12,713 bases of DNA from an uncultured Erysipelotrichaceae bacterium (GTDB lineage: Bacteria > Bacillota_I > Bacilli_A > RF39 > UBA660): assembly GCA_902795725.1 (NCBI GenBank), contig CADBLY010000019.1, positions 1 to 12,713 on the forward strand, given 5' to 3'. The position numbers and the translations under genes are program-made. The notes below the pieces were generated by a model. It was given only the letters and a program-made list of their open reading frames with translations. It was not told the origin of the DNA and ran no database searches. Positions 1 through 5,979 of the stretch are shown piece by piece (the stretch's first letter is position 1; each line of letters opens with the position of its first letter).

Positions 1-69
1 CAAAGAACAAATAGAAATGCAAGAACTCGTAAAGGTAAAGGAAAAGTAGTTGCTAATAAGAAAAAATAG
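1..69 (+). CDS. rpsM: 30S ribosomal protein S13, C-terminal end (partial)
   Basis: The reading frame open from base 1 encodes 22 residues ending in TAG at 67-69. It contains the motif NARTRKGKGK and ends VVANKKK, which is the typical basic C-terminal tail of S13. This tail reaches into the 30S head near the A- and P-site tRNAs. The gene is cut by the left window edge. rpsK follows after a 20-base gap containing a strong AAAAGGAGG ribosome binding site at 75-83. The order S13-S11-alpha-L17 is the classic alpha-operon order, which supports the call despite the short fragment. Confidence 0.93.
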   Translation, partial: QRTNRNARTRKGKGKVVANKKK

Positions 70-89
70 TTGTTAAAAGGAGGTTAATT

Positions 90-473
90 ATGGCTTACAA
101 AGCAAGAAAAAGAAAAGTAAAAAAGACTGTCCCAGAAGGAAGAGCCTATATACATTCAACATTCAACAATACCATTGTAACAATTACTGATAAAGATGGA
201 AATGCAATAAGTTGGGCTTCTGCTGGAACACTAGGTTTCAAAGGAAGTAAAAAATCAACTCCATTCGCTGCTGGAATGTCAGCAGAAGCAACTGGTAAAG
301 CTGCTTATGATATGGGGATGAGAAAAGTTGAAGTTTATGTTAAAGGTCTAGGATCAGGAAGAGAAACAGCTATTCGTTCACTTCAAACAGCAGGATTAGA
401 AATTACATCTATAACTGATGTTACACCAATACCACACAATGGATGCAGACCACCAAAGCGTCCACGTGGATAA
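90..473 (+). CDS. rpsK: 30S ribosomal protein S11
   Basis: A 127-aa protein of normal length for S11, a platform protein of the small subunit that contacts 16S rRNA near the E site and the mRNA exit region. Diagnostic segments are the early STFNNTIVTITD stretch (about 23-34), GLGSGRETAIRSLQ (about 86-99) and the C-terminal PHNGCRPPKRPRG. The ATG at 90 sits 6 bases after a near-perfect AAAAGGAGG Shine-Dalgarno. It lies between rpsM and rpoA, 18 bases before rpoA, and is presumably co-transcribed with both. Nothing unusual is seen. Confidence 0.98.
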   Translation: MAYKARKRKVKKTVPEGRAYIHSTFNNTIVTITDKDGNAISWASAGTLGFKGSKKSTPFAAGMSAEATGKAAYDMGMRKVEVYVKGLGSGRETAIRSLQTAGLEITSITDVTPIPHNGCRPPKRPRG

Positions 474-491
474 TTAAAAAGGAGTGATAAA

Positions 492-1442
492 ATGATAAAA
501 TTTGAAAAACCAGTTTACAAAATTACTGAATATAATAATAGTAAAAACTATGGAAAATTTGACTTAGAACCCCTTGAAAGAGGATTCGGTACAACACTAG
601 GTAATGCTTTAAGAAGAATAATGTTATCAAGTATGCCAGGAACAGCAATTGTTGCATTTAAAATGGATGGAGTTATGCATGAATTTCAAACCGTTGATGG
701 CATCATCGAAGATGTAACAACAATTGTATTAAATTTAAAAAATGTTGTATTAAGAAGTCGTTCAAAAGAAACAAAAATATTAAAATTACATGCATCAAAA
801 GAAGGTGCAGTAACAGCTGGTGATATTGAAACTGATAGTGATGTTGAAATTATCAACAAAGATCAGATAATTGCTACATTAGCTAAAGGTGGTAAATTAA
901 ATATGGAATTAATCATAGCTAATGGTCGTGGTTATGTTCCATCAAATATGAATAAAAAATTTATCGAAGATCAAGCTGTTGGTTTTATAGCTATTGATGC
1001 TATTTATTCACCAATTGAAAGAGTTAGTTATGAAGTAGAAAGTGCTCGTGTTGGACAAGACGCTAACTATGATAAACTAATTATGGAAGTATATACTAAA
1101 GGATCCATTAAACCAGAAGAAGCAATGGCTCTAGCTGCTCGTATTATGATAGAACACTTAAATATTGTAACTAATCTAGATTCGATTGCCAATATTGGAG
1201 ATTTAATGAATGCTAAAGTAGAAGACACAAAAGTAAAAAAATTAGAAACAACAATTGATGATTTAGATTTCTCTGTAAGAGCATATAACTGTCTAAAAAG
1301 AGCAGGGATTAATAGCTTAGGAGATTTAACAGCTAAATCAGAATTAGAAATGATGAAGATACGTAATTTAGGTAAAAAATCTCTAAAAGAAGTATTAGAT
1401 AAAGTTAGAGACATGGGACTTAAATTCCGTGAAGATGATTAA
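492..1442 (+). CDS. rpoA: DNA-directed RNA polymerase subunit alpha
   Basis: A 316-aa alpha subunit of usual length. It dimerises to start RNA polymerase assembly, and its C-terminal domain contacts UP-element DNA and activators. The N-terminal domain (about 1-230) carries the conserved segment LEPLERGFGTTLGNALRRIM (about 26-45) of the dimer interface. A linker (about 231-245) leads to the C-terminal domain, with the helix-hairpin-helix-type segment YNCLKRAGINSLGDL (about 265-279) and a second conserved stretch around KIRNLGKKSLKEV. The ATG at 492 follows an AAAAAGGAGTG ribosome binding site. It is in the alpha operon between rpsK and rplQ. Confidence 0.98.
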   Translation: MIKFEKPVYKITEYNNSKNYGKFDLEPLERGFGTTLGNALRRIMLSSMPGTAIVAFKMDGVMHEFQTVDGIIEDVTTIVLNLKNVVLRSRSKETKILKLHASKEGAVTAGDIETDSDVEIINKDQIIATLAKGGKLNMELIIANGRGYVPSNMNKKFIEDQAVGFIAIDAIYSPIERVSYEVESARVGQDANYDKLIMEVYTKGSIKPEEAMALAARIMIEHLNIVTNLDSIANIGDLMNAKVEDTKVKKLETTIDDLDFSVRAYNCLKRAGINSLGDLTAKSELEMMKIRNLGKKSLKEVLDKVRDMGLKFREDD

Positions 1443-1459
1443 TCGTTAGGAGGTAAAAA

Positions 1460-1816
1460 ATGGCTTATAGAAAATTAGGACGTACCAATAAACATCGTAG
1501 AAGTATGCTTGCTAATTTAACAAAAGAAGTAATTAAAAATGGTAGCATTGAAACAACAGAAACAAGAGCTAAAGAAGTTCGTAAATTTGTTGATAAAATG
1601 ATAAGCTATGGTAAAAGTGGATCACTTGTATCCAGAAGAAAAGCTTTAGCTTTCCTACAAAATGATAATGAAATTGTTAAAAAAGTATTTGACGAATTAG
1701 CTCCTAAATATGCTAATCGTAAAGGTGGATATACAAGAATATTAAAACTAACAGAACGTCGTGGAGACGATGCTCTAATGGTTATATTAGAATTAGTAGA
1801 GGAAGATGCTGCATAA
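1460..1816 (+). CDS. rplQ: 50S ribosomal protein L17
   Basis: A 118-aa L17, normal length, a large-subunit protein near the exit tunnel. The start MAYRKLGRTNKHRRSMLANL is the family signature, and the YANRKGGYTRILKL region with RRGDDA near the C-terminus is also typical. The ATG at 1460 follows TTAGGAGG at 1446-1453. It is the last gene of the ribosomal cluster here. Its stop codon lies in the loop of a hairpin that looks like the operon terminator. No ecfA/ecfT/truA genes follow, unlike many Bacilli; the next genes are agr-type regulators. Confidence 0.98.
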   Translation: MAYRKLGRTNKHRRSMLANLTKEVIKNGSIETTETRAKEVRKFVDKMISYGKSGSLVSRRKALAFLQNDNEIVKKVFDELAPKYANRKGGYTRILKLTERRGDDALMVILELVEEDAA

Positions 1817-1830
1817 CATCTTTTTCTTTT
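1803..1830 (+). terminator. Rho-independent terminator overlapping the rplQ end
   Basis: Perfect 6-bp stem AAGATG (1803-1808) / CATCTT (1817-1822), an 8-base loop holding the rplQ stop codon, then the U-rich run TTTTTCTTTT. A second perfect 8-bp inverted repeat, CTACATTT / AAATGTAG (1833-1851), follows but lacks a U-run. The stem is short, so termination may be partial. Confidence 0.55.
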
Positions 1831-1860
1831 GCCTACATTTATAAAATGTAGTATAAATTA

Positions 1861-1889
1861 TTGAAATATAAAAGATATTATGATATTAT
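1861..1889 (+). promoter_or_regulatory. Predicted promoter of the agrA-agrC operon
   Basis: A -35 box TTGAAA (1861-1866), a 17-base spacer and a -10 box TATTAT (1884-1889) preceded by TGA, i.e. an extended -10 (TGn). The predicted start near 1896 lies downstream of the ATG at 1880. This argues that 1880 is not the translation start and that the ATG at 1928 is. Confidence 0.6.
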
Positions 1890-1890
1890 T

Positions 1891-1906
1891 AACTAGGAAA
1901 CTAGTT
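1891..1906 (+). other. Stem-loop with GAAA tetraloop in the agrA leader
   Basis: AACTAG / CTAGTT form a perfect 6-bp stem around GAAA, a GNRA tetraloop. The hairpin starts within about 5 bases of the predicted transcription start. It is not followed by a U-run, so it is not a terminator. A 5'-end mRNA-stabilising role is an inference. Confidence 0.4.
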
Positions 1907-1927
1907 GTTTACGAAAGAAGTGAAGTT

Positions 1928-2632
1928 ATGTTTAATATAATAATCTGTGATGATGAAAAATATACTTTAACAAAGATAACTAAAATGGTAGATAACTATA
2001 TGAATAAAAATCATATAGAATATCAAAAACATATATTTGAAGATTACAATAATAAATTTATGAATATAATAACTAGACCATTACCATTTAAAATATATAT
2101 TCTTGATATAGAAACACCATCTAGATCAGGAATTGATGTAGCTAGAGAAATTAGAATGAAAGATTTAGATAGCGTCATTATCTTTTTAACAGGACATGAA
2201 GAACTAATTGGTGCTGTTGCTAAAGGTGAACTGATGGCTTTAACATTTATAAATAAGTTTGATAATTGTGAAGAAAGATTATGTAAAGCCTTACAAAAAT
2301 CATTTGATGTGCTACATAAGAAACAAGTAATAAAATTATCATATGGATCAATTAATTATATAGTTAAATTAAACGATATTCTTTATTTTTCAACAGATAC
2401 TGTAGATAGAAAAACAATTGTAAAAACAGATTACGATGAATTTGAAGTAAGTGATACATTAAAAAGCATATGTAAGAGATTAGATCATAGATTTAAACAA
2501 ACACATAAATCATGTATTGTTAATATGTCTAGAGTAACAAATATAGATACTAAAAAAAGAATCGTATGTTTTGATACAAAAGATTCAACAGATCTATTAT
2601 CAAATAAATATATGAAGGAGTTGGGTTTATGA
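1928..2632 (+). CDS. AgrA-like LytTR-family response regulator
   Basis: A 234-aa transcription regulator counted from ATG 1928. I preferred this ATG over 1880 because receiver domains begin MxxIxICDDE and because 1880 lies inside the predicted promoter. Receiver domain about 1-125: acidic pair D8/D9, phospho-acceptor D60 in YILDIE, T88 and K110. A LytTR DNA-binding domain covers about 132-234, with the typical segment FKQTHKSCIVNMSRV. This is the AgrA/ComE arrangement; it would be phosphorylated by the kinase encoded next and activate the agr promoter. Its TGA overlaps the kinase ATG by four bases (ATGA), so the two are translationally coupled. The name agrA is by role, not by close identity. 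Confidence 0.88.
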   Translation: MFNIIICDDEKYTLTKITKMVDNYMNKNHIEYQKHIFEDYNNKFMNIITRPLPFKIYILDIETPSRSGIDVAREIRMKDLDSVIIFLTGHEELIGAVAKGELMALTFINKFDNCEERLCKALQKSFDVLHKKQVIKLSYGSINYIVKLNDILYFSTDTVDRKTIVKTDYDEFEVSDTLKSICKRLDHRFKQTHKSCIVNMSRVTNIDTKKRIVCFDTKDSTDLLSNKYMKELGL

Positions 2633-3942
2633 AATTAGATTTTGTTTTATGGATTATATCTGCACTATTTTTATCATATGCGCAGATATATGCTTGGCAT
2701 AAAATTAGTAATAAAGAATCAAAAATAATAAATATTAAGAATTTATTAGTGAGTATTACTTTAGCATCATTTTCTATTATAAATTTTTATAATATAAATC
2801 CATTTATTAAATCTTCAACAATGATTATTGTAGCTATAATTAGTTGCAAAATTTTACTTAATAAGTCATTAAAAGATAGTATTATAATAGTTGGAATAAA
2901 TTATCTATTACTTATACTAGGTGACGCACTATTTGGAATAATAATAATTATTATGACAAAAACAAATTTTAATATATTATGGGATAAATATAGTGGAGGC
3001 TTAGTAGCTAATACATTTATTGGATTATTAATTATTATAATTACACGCATAGATAAAATAAAGGAATTATTAAATAATATATTTTATAGAATTCGCAAAC
3101 ACACAAATCATTTAAAGGAATATGAAACTCTCATATATCTTCTAGTAATTACCAGTTGTAGTGTTGCAGCATTTGCACTAACATATTATCATAATAACAT
3201 AATTATATCTATTATAATAAATATTATGGTAAGTATAATATATTTAATCATTATTATTAGAATAATTAAAACAAAAAACAAACTAATATCTATTAATAGT
3301 AAATATAATACTAGTTTAGATAGTTTACACGCCCAAGAATCTATAATTAATGAATATCGCATAATGAATCATGAAAATAGAAATAATCTATTAACTATTA
3401 AAGGAATGACAAATAACAAAAAAATAACAGGATATATTAACTCATTATTAAAGCAAAAAGATACTATGAATGAAAAAATTATGCAAGACACATTAAAACT
3501 ACCTGAAGGTGGAATTAGAGGATTAATATATAGTAAAATGTTAGTAATGAAAGATAATAATATTAAATGTAATTTAAATGTAGATAAAAAAATCACAGTA
3601 AAAACATTAGCTAATATTAATGATAGTGATATAGTTGATATATGTCAGATTATTGGAGTATTTATAGATAATGCTATAGATGAAAGTCTATTAATAAGCA
3701 AAAAAAATATCAACATTGATATGCACATAATAGATAAAAAATTAAACATAATCATTACAAATTATCACAATCATACTATGAAAAAATTCATTAAAAACAG
3801 TGATTTAAAAACAACAAAAGGAGATGGACATGGATATGGTCTACAATTTGTAAAACAAATAATTAATAGTAATTCTAGATTAAATAATGAAAGAATTATA
3901 ACTAAAGATACATTTACTCAAAAACTTGAAATAACAATATAA
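2629..3942 (+). CDS. AgrC-like membrane sensor histidine kinase (GHKL ATPase)
   Basis: A 437-aa peptide-pheromone sensor kinase. The N-terminal half (about 1-212) is very hydrophobic with six to seven predicted membrane spans (about 5-22, 35-54, 63-76, 84-108, 124-140, 167-186, 190-212), as in AgrC. A helical linker leads to the phospho-acceptor H248 in NHENRNNLLTIKGM, which resembles AgrC-type H-boxes rather than classical HisKA. The GHKL ATP-binding domain follows, with N-box FIDNAIDES (N348) and G-box GDGHGYGLQFVKQII (about 398-412). The ATG overlaps the regulator's stop codon. Very high A+T coding with many Ile and Asn. The likely ligand is the cyclic peptide made by the convergent agrB/agrD genes. 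The gene ends on the bidirectional terminator at 3941-3973. Confidence 0.88.
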   Translation: MKLDFVLWIISALFLSYAQIYAWHKISNKESKIINIKNLLVSITLASFSIINFYNINPFIKSSTMIIVAIISCKILLNKSLKDSIIIVGINYLLLILGDALFGIIIIIMTKTNFNILWDKYSGGLVANTFIGLLIIIITRIDKIKELLNNIFYRIRKHTNHLKEYETLIYLLVITSCSVAAFALTYYHNNIIISIIINIMVSIIYLIIIIRIIKTKNKLISINSKYNTSLDSLHAQESIINEYRIMNHENRNNLLTIKGMTNNKKITGYINSLLKQKDTMNEKIMQDTLKLPEGGIRGLIYSKMLVMKDNNIKCNLNVDKKITVKTLANINDSDIVDICQIIGVFIDNAIDESLLISKKNINIDMHIIDKKLNIIITNYHNHTMKKFIKNSDLKTTKGDGHGYGLQFVKQIINSNSRLNNERIITKDTFTQKLEITI

Positions 3943-3973
3943 AAACAAGGAATTAGTCATACCCCTTGTTTTT
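3941..3973. terminator. Bidirectional terminator between the convergent agr arms
   Basis: Perfect 10-bp inverted repeat AAAAACAAGG (3941-3950) / CCTTGTTTTT (3964-3973) with a 13-base loop. It gives a U-tract after the stem on both strands, so it can end the agrC transcript from the left and the agrB-agrD transcript from the right. It starts inside the kinase stop codon. Confidence 0.8.
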
Positions 3974-3989
3974 AATATTGAATATATAA

Positions 3990-4109
3990 TTATTTTATTA
4001 AACTTTTTGGACATTCAGATTCATCCCAAAGAACCCATAAGCATGCTTGGCTTCCAGTAGATGCAGTATTCACACCTAAAGCAGCTAATATACTAGCAAA
4101 TAAACCCAT
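3990..4109 (-). CDS. agrD: AgrD-type cyclic autoinducer peptide precursor
   Basis: A 39-codon gene (ATG at 4109, TAA at 3990) preceded by a strong ribosome binding site, AGGAGG, 6 bases upstream. The peptide has the AgrD layout. There is a short hydrophobic leader MGLFASILAALG (1-12), a linker, a core around Cys23 (QACLWVLW, 21-28), and an acidic tail starting DESECP (29-34) and ending KSLIK. The Cys would form the thiolactone; processing just before D29 would leave a Cys-Leu-Trp-Val-Leu-Trp ring, though the exact ring end is uncertain. C33 in the tail lies next to the conserved Pro. The gene lies 51 bases downstream of agrB on the same strand, as expected for its processing partner. Confidence 0.85.
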   Translation of the reverse strand: MGLFASILAALGVNTASTGSQACLWVLWDESECPKSLIK

Positions 4110-4160
4110 TTTTATTCCTCCTTCCTATTTTAAATGTCATAAAACTTACGACATAAAAAC

Positions 4161-4778
4161 CTAATTTAAGAAATCTGGATTAAGTCTTAAAAACTCTTTA
4201 TAATTATTATAAGGTTGTTTAAATACCTTATATGTTAATGGTGAAATAACAATATTTTGAAGCATAAGACCTAAAATTAAACTATTAGATATAAAACTAT
4301 CTTTAATAACTAATGATAATACAACATATATAATAGCAATCACACCTGATAAAATCTTATACACTAATCTTCTCTTTGGATTAACTATAGGTCTTTTTTT
4401 TGTATCTGCAGGACTATTTTTGAACATTAATACAACACATATAATTCCTCCTATTAATTTAATAATCAAAGGTATCCTAACATATATACATAACAACGGT
4501 ATACCGATAAATCCTATAGTAGATACCAACAAACATATCCAACTTTTAGTAGCATGTATTCCAAATGAAGGCATTCGGATAATGTTATACATAAGAAGAA
4601 AAACAATCATTTCCTTAAAAATACCAAGGATAAGTGCTAAAATGGTAATAACAATTAATTTTGAAAAAGTTAAGTATATAGATACAAGCCCATATTCAAT
4701 CTCTGCTAACTTTTCTTCGTCATAATCCTTTTCTTTTCTAATAAGATTCATACACTTACCTATAATAAACTTCTTCAC
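4161..4778 (-). CDS. agrB: AgrB-type accessory gene regulator protease
   Basis: Membrane cysteine endopeptidase that cuts and cyclises the AgrD precursor. The start chosen is GTG at 4778: a GGAGG lies 9 bases before it, whereas the in-frame ATG at 4796 is upstream of that site and would itself contain it. Length 205 aa, close to the AgrB norm. Seen in the sequence: N-terminal amphipathic segment, four to six hydrophobic spans (about 35-64, 83-116, 140-160, 165-185), the catalytic motif RMPSFGIHATKSWIC with H75 and C82 (typically H77/C84 in AgrB), and the family loop PADTKKRPI at about 123-131. It forms a unit with agrD, transcribed toward the sensor operon. Confidence 0.9.
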   Translation of the reverse strand: MKKFIIGKCMNLIRKEKDYDEEKLAEIEYGLVSIYLTFSKLIVITILALILGIFKEMIVFLLMYNIIRMPSFGIHATKSWICLLVSTIGFIGIPLLCIYVRIPLIIKLIGGIICVVLMFKNSPADTKKRPIVNPKRRLVYKILSGVIAIIYVVLSLVIKDSFISNSLILGLMLQNIVISPLTYKVFKQPYNNYKEFLRLNPDFLN

Positions 4779-4812
4779 TATTATTGCCTCCTGCATGATA
4801 AGAATAGCTTAA

Positions 4813-4860
4813 TTTATAGATTATTAAAATTGCTTTTGCATCAAATAGTCACTCAACAGT
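4813..4860 (-). promoter_or_regulatory. Candidate activator-dependent promoter of agrB-agrD
   Basis: On the minus strand, ACTGTTGAG (4860-4852) matches 7 of 9 positions of the AgrA box ACAGTTAAG known from staphylococci. It is followed one turn (11 bp) later by the related ACTATTTGA. Just downstream are TTGATG (4844-4839) and TATAAA (4818-4813), separated by 20 bases. Over-long spacers are a feature of AgrA-activated promoters in S. aureus. Autoinduction by the regulator at 1928 is an inference; the motif match is short. Confidence 0.33.
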
Positions 4861-5025
4861 GCAACCTTAATTTTTAATATACAAACAATGATAATTTTGT
4901 TATTTTATCATCTAAAATCGACGTTTTATGCAATATGTATATTCACAATAGTCATCAAGTAGTATAATTATGTATGTTTTCGTACGACCATATATAGATG
5001 TCGAACTTTGACGATTGAATAGGTA

Positions 5026-5054
5026 TTTCAATAGTAAGTAAGGCATGCTACAAT
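5026..5054 (+). promoter_or_regulatory. Predicted promoter of the cold-shock gene
   Basis: Extended -10 TGCTACAAT (5046-5054) with a weak -35 TTTCAA (5026-5031) at 17 bases. It gives a leader of about 30 bases. A second TATAAT at 4963-4968, with TTCACA upstream at 4942-4947 (15-base spacer), could give a longer leader of about 115 bases that starts with a GTATG-TTTT-CGTAC hairpin (4973-4986). That would resemble the structured leaders of cold-shock mRNAs. Confidence 0.5.
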
Positions 5055-5090
5055 ATGGTTGTAAGAGATTACTAGAAGGGAGATGTGGGT

Positions 5091-5306
5091 ATGAATACTG
5101 GCAAAGTTAAATGGTTTAACAATGAAAAAGGATTTGGCTTTATTGAATATAATGATCAAGAAGATATCTTCGTTCATTATTCAGCTATTCTATCAGAAGG
5201 ATATAAAACCTTAATAGAAGGACAATATGTAAAGTTTGATCTAGTTAGAACAGATAAAGGCTTACAAGCAAAAAATGTAGTAGAACTAAAAGCTGCTACT
5301 GTATAG
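5091..5306 (+). CDS. Cold-shock protein (CspA/CspB family)
   Basis: A 71-aa single-domain OB-fold RNA chaperone that binds single-stranded nucleic acid and melts mRNA structure. The start is ATG 5091, so the protein begins MNTGKVKWFNNEKGFGFIEY. The in-frame GTG at 5085 is too close to the AGAAGGGAG ribosome binding site. RNP1 KGFGFI (about 13-18) and RNP2 IFVHYS (about 26-31) are intact, and basic/aromatic surface residues (W8, F9, F15, F17, F27, H29) are present. It is monocistronic, with its own promoter and a terminator overlapping the stop codon. Which csp paralogue it is cannot be decided. Confidence 0.95.
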   Translation: MNTGKVKWFNNEKGFGFIEYNDQEDIFVHYSAILSEGYKTLIEGQYVKFDLVRTDKGLQAKNVVELKAATV

Positions 5307-5319
5307 TAGTCTTTTTTTT
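5295..5319 (+). terminator. Terminator of the cold-shock gene
   Basis: Stem CTACT (5296-5300) / AGTAG (5305-5309), extendable by a G-T pair, loop GTAT, followed by C and eight T residues. The stop codon TAG (5304-5306) lies within the hairpin. Confidence 0.65.
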
Positions 5320-5320
5320 A

Positions 5321-5349
5321 TTTACTTTTTTATCATAATGTTTTATAAT
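5321..5349 (+). promoter_or_regulatory. Predicted promoter of hpf
   Basis: -35 TTTACT (5321-5326), 17-base spacer, consensus -10 TATAAT (5344-5349). The predicted start is near 5356, leaving a leader of about 18 bases. This places the ATG at 5338 upstream of the transcript and supports the start at 5374. No sigma-B-type box is evident. Confidence 0.6.
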
Positions 5350-5373
5350 GTAGTTGAAAGGATAGGTGATATC

Positions 5374-5898
5374 ATGAACATAAATATTCGTGGTAAAAAA
5401 ATCGAAGTAACCGATGCAATAAAAAATTATATAGAAGAAAAAATAGGGAGAGTAGAAAAATATCTAAAAAATGATAATTTAGATGCTCATGTTTTAATTA
5501 AATTAAGAGGAAGAGACCAAGTTGTTGAAGTAACAATTAATACCCATCATTTTGTTTTAAGAGCAGAAGAAGCCGGAAATGATTTATATGCAGCCATTGA
5601 TAAAGTTGTAGATAAATTAGAAAGACAAATAAGAAAAAATAAAACACGTATACATAAAAAAATAAATAAAGAAAAGATAATAGAATTTGAATTATCAGAT
5701 ATTAATGATATAGAAGAAGAAAGAAGTATTGTAAAAAGAAAAGTAATTGACACCAAACCAATGAATGAAGAAGAAGCTATTCTTCAAATGGAACTACTAG
5801 GTCATGACTTCTTTGCTTTTAAAAATGCTAATACGGATTTAGTAAATGTTGTATATAAAAGAAAAGATAGTGACTATGGTATTCTAGAAATAAAATAA
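5374..5898 (+). CDS. hpf: Ribosome hibernation-promoting factor, long form
   Basis: A 174-aa long Hpf (S30AE family), which binds the 30S decoding channel in stationary phase and dimerises 70S particles into inactive 100S ribosomes. The N-terminal domain (about 1-105) starts MNINIRGKKIEVTDAIKNYI and has the basic patch around LERQIRKNKTRIHKK. The C-terminal dimerisation domain (about 115-174) includes the typical RKVIDTKPMNEEEAILQMEL and ends in GILEIK. The ATG at 5374 is preceded by AGGTGAT; the in-frame ATG at 5338 lacks one and lies in the promoter. It sits upstream of secA, as in other Bacilli, but a strong hairpin separates the two. Confidence 0.95.
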   Translation: MNINIRGKKIEVTDAIKNYIEEKIGRVEKYLKNDNLDAHVLIKLRGRDQVVEVTINTHHFVLRAEEAGNDLYAAIDKVVDKLERQIRKNKTRIHKKINKEKIIEFELSDINDIEEERSIVKRKVIDTKPMNEEEAILQMELLGHDFFAFKNANTDLVNVVYKRKDSDYGILEIK

Positions 5899-5907
5899 TT
5901 GATAATT

Positions 5908-5940
5908 AAGACTAGTTTAATCAAATAACTAGTCTTTTTA
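5908..5940 (+). terminator. Terminator between hpf and secA
   Basis: Perfect 10-bp stem AAGACTAGTT (5908-5917) / AACTAGTCTT (5927-5936), 9-base loop, followed by a T run. It separates hpf and secA transcription. Confidence 0.85.
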
Positions 5941-5950
5941 TACCTATTTA

Positions 5951-5959
5951 TGGTAAAAT
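5951..5959 (+). promoter_or_regulatory. Predicted secA promoter (extended -10)
   Basis: TGGTAAAAT (5951-5959) is an extended -10 of the kind common in Bacillota (TATGGTAAAATAGT context). No convincing -35 box is present at 17 bases because the hpf terminator occupies that position. The predicted start is near 5966, just before the GGAGG of secA. Confidence 0.5.
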
Positions 5960-5979
5960 AGTACTATGGAGGAGATAAC

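Noticed and set aside
1067..1414. Minus-strand 115-codon open frame opposite rpoA
   Set aside because: Shadow of a highly conserved gene, low-complexity hydrophobic translation, no start signals.
1833..1851. Inverted repeat CTACATTT / AAATGTAG after rplQ as the main terminator
   Set aside because: It lacks a following T run and has only a 3-base loop; the earlier hairpin at 1803-1830 fits better.
1880..1927. Upstream ATG (1880) as start of the LytTR regulator
   Set aside because: It lies in the predicted -35/-10 region and would add 16 residues before the conserved MFNIIICDDE start of the receiver domain.
4420..4725. Plus-strand 101-codon open frame opposite agrB
   Set aside because: It is an antisense shadow of agrB, whose catalytic motifs are intact; no ribosome binding site or domain is seen in the antisense frame.
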